Assembly: GCA_020343715.1 (NCBI GenBank)
Contig: CP070808.1
Location: 2,253,702 to 2,276,965, forward strand
DNA length: 23,264 nt
Reading direction: 5' to 3'
From: Thermoplasmata archaeon
Lineage (GTDB): Archaea > Thermoplasmatota > DTKX01 > GCA-020343715
In this document: positions 21,455-23,264 of the stretch, in pieces
Numbering within the stretch: position 1 is the first letter of the stretch
Layout: the number at the start of each line of letters is the position of its first letter
Program-made: the position numbers and the translations under genes
Notes under the pieces: generated by a model
What the model was told of the DNA's origin: nothing
Databases searched by the model: none
Seen by the model: only the letters and a program-made list of their open reading frames with translations

Positions 21455-23264
21455 ATGTCTGTGGGTCCGAAGGTCTATCCAATCGCCGTTGTAATGGTAC
21501 TGCTGTTGGCAGCCGTACCGCTCCAGCCAGCGGCCACTGCCCAGGAGACACCGGCCAGTGGACTTGAGGCCGTCACCTTCGACGATGGCCTGCCGTACAG
21601 GGACATAGTCTTCCCGGGGCCTGGCTACAACGACCAGACATCCCTTGTCCTGCCGAACCACGCCTTCGTGGACTCGGCCACCGTGAACATGACCTTCGGC
21701 ACCTTCCCCGGCAAGCGCAGCGCCCCCTGGGACCCGTCCCTGGACGTGGGCGCCGACGGCGACCTGGAGTGGGCCTTCGACTCGGACAGGGGCGGCCCCC
21801 TGGGCCTCCAGGACAGGTTCTCCGACGGCCAGACCTACCAGGACCTCAGCTTCACCAAGAAGGGGACCAAGGAGTTCTTCATCAGGCTGCCCCGTGACGC
21901 CAAGATAACCGAGGCCTACGTGGACGTGGAGGGCTACCCGATACCCCACTGGGTCGCCCAGTACAACCTGACCCCCCAGACGGACTCGCCTGGTGAGTAC
22001 GGCCCCAAGATGGCCGAGTACGACGGTGACCTGTGGGTCATCTGGGAGAGCTCGGACGAGAAGGTCACCACGGGCGGGGACTCCGACATCGTGGTAAGGA
22101 GATTCGACGGGGAGATGTGGGATACCATCATCGAGCTGTCCCCCCCAGGCGACAGCGACGAGGACGACATCCCCCAGATCATCGCCTTCCAGGACAAGCT
22201 GTACGCCATCTGGTCCCGGGGCGACGGAAGGGCCACCGCCGGTGGGCACTCGGAGCTTGTGTTCAGGGCGTGGAACGGCACCGAGTGGTCGCCCATAGCC
22301 AAGATATCCGGGGACAAGGAGGACGGGCTCAACACCTACGAGCGGTGCGTGGTGTACAACGACCACCTCTACGTGGTATGGAAGAGCACCGACCCCAACT
22401 ACTGTAATCACGCCTACAACGGCAGGGACCTGGACATCCTCTACGCCCGCTTCGACGGGGTGAAGTGGTCCAAGCCCAAGGAGATAACCGCGACGACCAA
22501 CGACGCTGAGGACTGGTCGGTGGACGCGGTGGTCTACAAGGGACTGCTCTACGTGATCTGGGCCACCTGGGAACCGGACATCACCGGTATCTACGGCAAC
22601 GTCGACGTTGTCTACAGGTACTTCGACGGTACCACCTGGGGAGCGCTTCGGAACCTCTCCCCCTCCTCTGACAAGAGCGTCGCCTTCGGCGGCGTACAGG
22701 ACGCCCTCCCCCGGTTCTACGTCTGGTTCAACCCGGTGACCGAGGAGTCCGAGCTGTTCGCCATATGGATGCGGGGACGCACCATCCTGTCGAACGGGGA
22801 CGGCTCCCATATCGTCTACCGGCGCTACACCGGCTCGGACTGGTTGCCGATGGAGCAGCTCTCCTTCGATGGAGAGGAGCCCGTCGACCAGATGTTCCCG
22901 ATGCTGGTGTCTTTCAACAAGACCCTGTACGCCATCTGGACCATCGGGACGAACACCACCTCAAGGCCTGAGGGCGGCACCACCCTCATAGCCACCTACG
23001 GCGACATCATCATCCGTTCCTTCGATGGGGTAAGATGGTCCCCCATCCTCGAACTGACACCCGTGAACGACGGGTACGACGACGCCTCCCACCCCTCCAT
23101 CTTCATCTATGAGGGGAAGGTGTACGCCGCCTGGGAGACACCGCTGCCGACGGTCCACGGGGGCACATCCTGGGAGATCGTCATACGTCACCTGGAGCTC
23201 GCCCCGGTGACCGTGCGTCTGGAGATGGGCGAGGGCAACCCGGTCGTCTGGGGCTGGGAACGCC
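21455..23264 (+). CDS. Secreted seven-bladed beta-propeller surface protein (partial, C-terminus off right edge)
   Basis: The frame is open from the ATG at 21455 to the window end (603 codons), so the 3' part is missing. Residues 1-30 are a signal peptide (VVMVLLLAAVPLQPAATA). A beta-rich domain follows (about 70-160) with 'SLDVGADGDLEWAFD'. Then come seven repeats of about 65-75 residues. Each has a strand of the L-Y-x-I-W type (LWVIW, LYAIW, LYVVW, LYVIW, LFAIW, LYAIW, VYAAW) and, in most, an 'FDGxxW' strand. This gives one full seven-bladed propeller. After it, 'VTVRLEMGEGNPVVWGWE' looks like a return of the pre-propeller domain. The role is probably surface binding or structure. Not all blades show the Asp boxes of sialidases, and no catalytic residues were recognised. 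Confidence 0.82.
   Translation, partial: MSVGPKVYPIAVVMVLLLAAVPLQPAATAQETPASGLEAVTFDDGLPYRDIVFPGPGYNDQTSLVLPNHAFVDSATVNMTFGTFPGKRSAPWDPSLDVGADGDLEWAFDSDRGGPLGLQDRFSDGQTYQDLSFTKKGTKEFFIRLPRDAKITEAYVDVEGYPIPHWVAQYNLTPQTDSPGEYGPKMAEYDGDLWVIWESSDEKVTTGGDSDIVVRRFDGEMWDTIIELSPPGDSDEDDIPQIIAFQDKLYAIWSRGDGRATAGGHSELVFRAWNGTEWSPIAKISGDKEDGLNTYERCVVYNDHLYVVWKSTDPNYCNHAYNGRDLDILYARFDGVKWSKPKEITATTNDAEDWSVDAVVYKGLLYVIWATWEPDITGIYGNVDVVYRYFDGTTWGALRNLSPSSDKSVAFGGVQDALPRFYVWFNPVTEESELFAIWMRGRTILSNGDGSHIVYRRYTGSDWLPMEQLSFDGEEPVDQMFPMLVSFNKTLYAIWTIGTNTTSRPEGGTTLIATYGDIIIRSFDGVRWSPILELTPVNDGYDDASHPSIFIYEGKVYAAWETPLPTVHGGTSWEIVIRHLELAPVTVRLEMGEGNPVVWGWER

Noticed and set aside
21404..22810. 468-codon minus-strand open frame
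   Set aside because: It is antisense to the propeller gene, which has a signal peptide and regular repeats; the minus frame has no recognisable domain.
1..23264. tRNA, rRNA, CRISPR arrays, IS elements
   Set aside because: A reading of both strands found no cloverleaf-like T-loop/anticodon pattern, no regularly spaced repeats and no transposase-like protein.

Overview
The window looks like a piece of a GC-rich archaeal chromosome, most likely a euryarchaeon of the Thermoplasmatota or a close relative. The evidence is: TATA-box promoters of archaeal type 22-30 nt upstream of presumed transcript starts; several starts that appear leaderless beside operon-internal genes with Shine-Dalgarno sites; archaeal-type families (PAC2 protein, Mut7-C RNase with zinc ribbon, archaeal RibD-like reductase, 7TM-DUF835 sensor, archaeal DUF89 phosphatase, COG1340-like coiled coil); and many secreted or lipid-anchored proteins rich in N-glycosylation sequons. 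The lineage is inferred, not proven. No rRNA, tRNA, CRISPR, IS element or phage gene was seen.

Layout: (1) 1-693, minus, secreted protein with NEW3/CARDB-like repeats, cut by the left edge; 827-1663, minus, PAC2 protein. (2) 1814-2955, plus, a two-gene unit: pyrimidine reductase of riboflavin/F420 precursor synthesis, then a Mut7-C RNase. (3) 3009-4118, minus, membrane protein with a Pro-Ala tail and zinc ribbon; 4209-6365, minus, membrane pyrophosphatase. (4) 8097-6459, minus operon: duplicated winged-helix regulator with AT-hook, 103-aa protein, 74-aa winged-helix-like protein. (5) 10136-8167, minus operon: coiled-coil protein and sugar-1-phosphate nucleotidyltransferase. (6) 10197-10952, PKD lipoprotein, preceded by a hairpin-rich intergenic stretch that may encode a small RNA; 11201-13240, 7TM sensor with two DUF835 domains. 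(7) 16429-13463, minus operon: AbrB-like small protein, class II diterpene cyclase and a protein resembling mycobacterial Rv3378c. (8) 18233-16822, minus operon: DUF89 phosphatase and TPR protein. (9) 18282-20591, minus, large anchored surface protein; 20745-21365, plus, UPF0016/GDT1 cation transporter; 21455-23264, plus, secreted seven-bladed-propeller protein cut by the right edge.

The highlight is region 7. A DxDD class II terpene cyclase and a cis-prenyltransferase-fold protein are adjacent, in the same arrangement as the tuberculosinol genes Rv3377c/Rv3378c of Mycobacterium tuberculosis and the kolavelool genes of Herpetosiphon. Archaea hold abundant geranylgeranyl diphosphate for membrane lipids, so this operon could convert some of it into a cyclised diterpenoid. 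The family assignment rests on motifs read by eye; the product is unknown.
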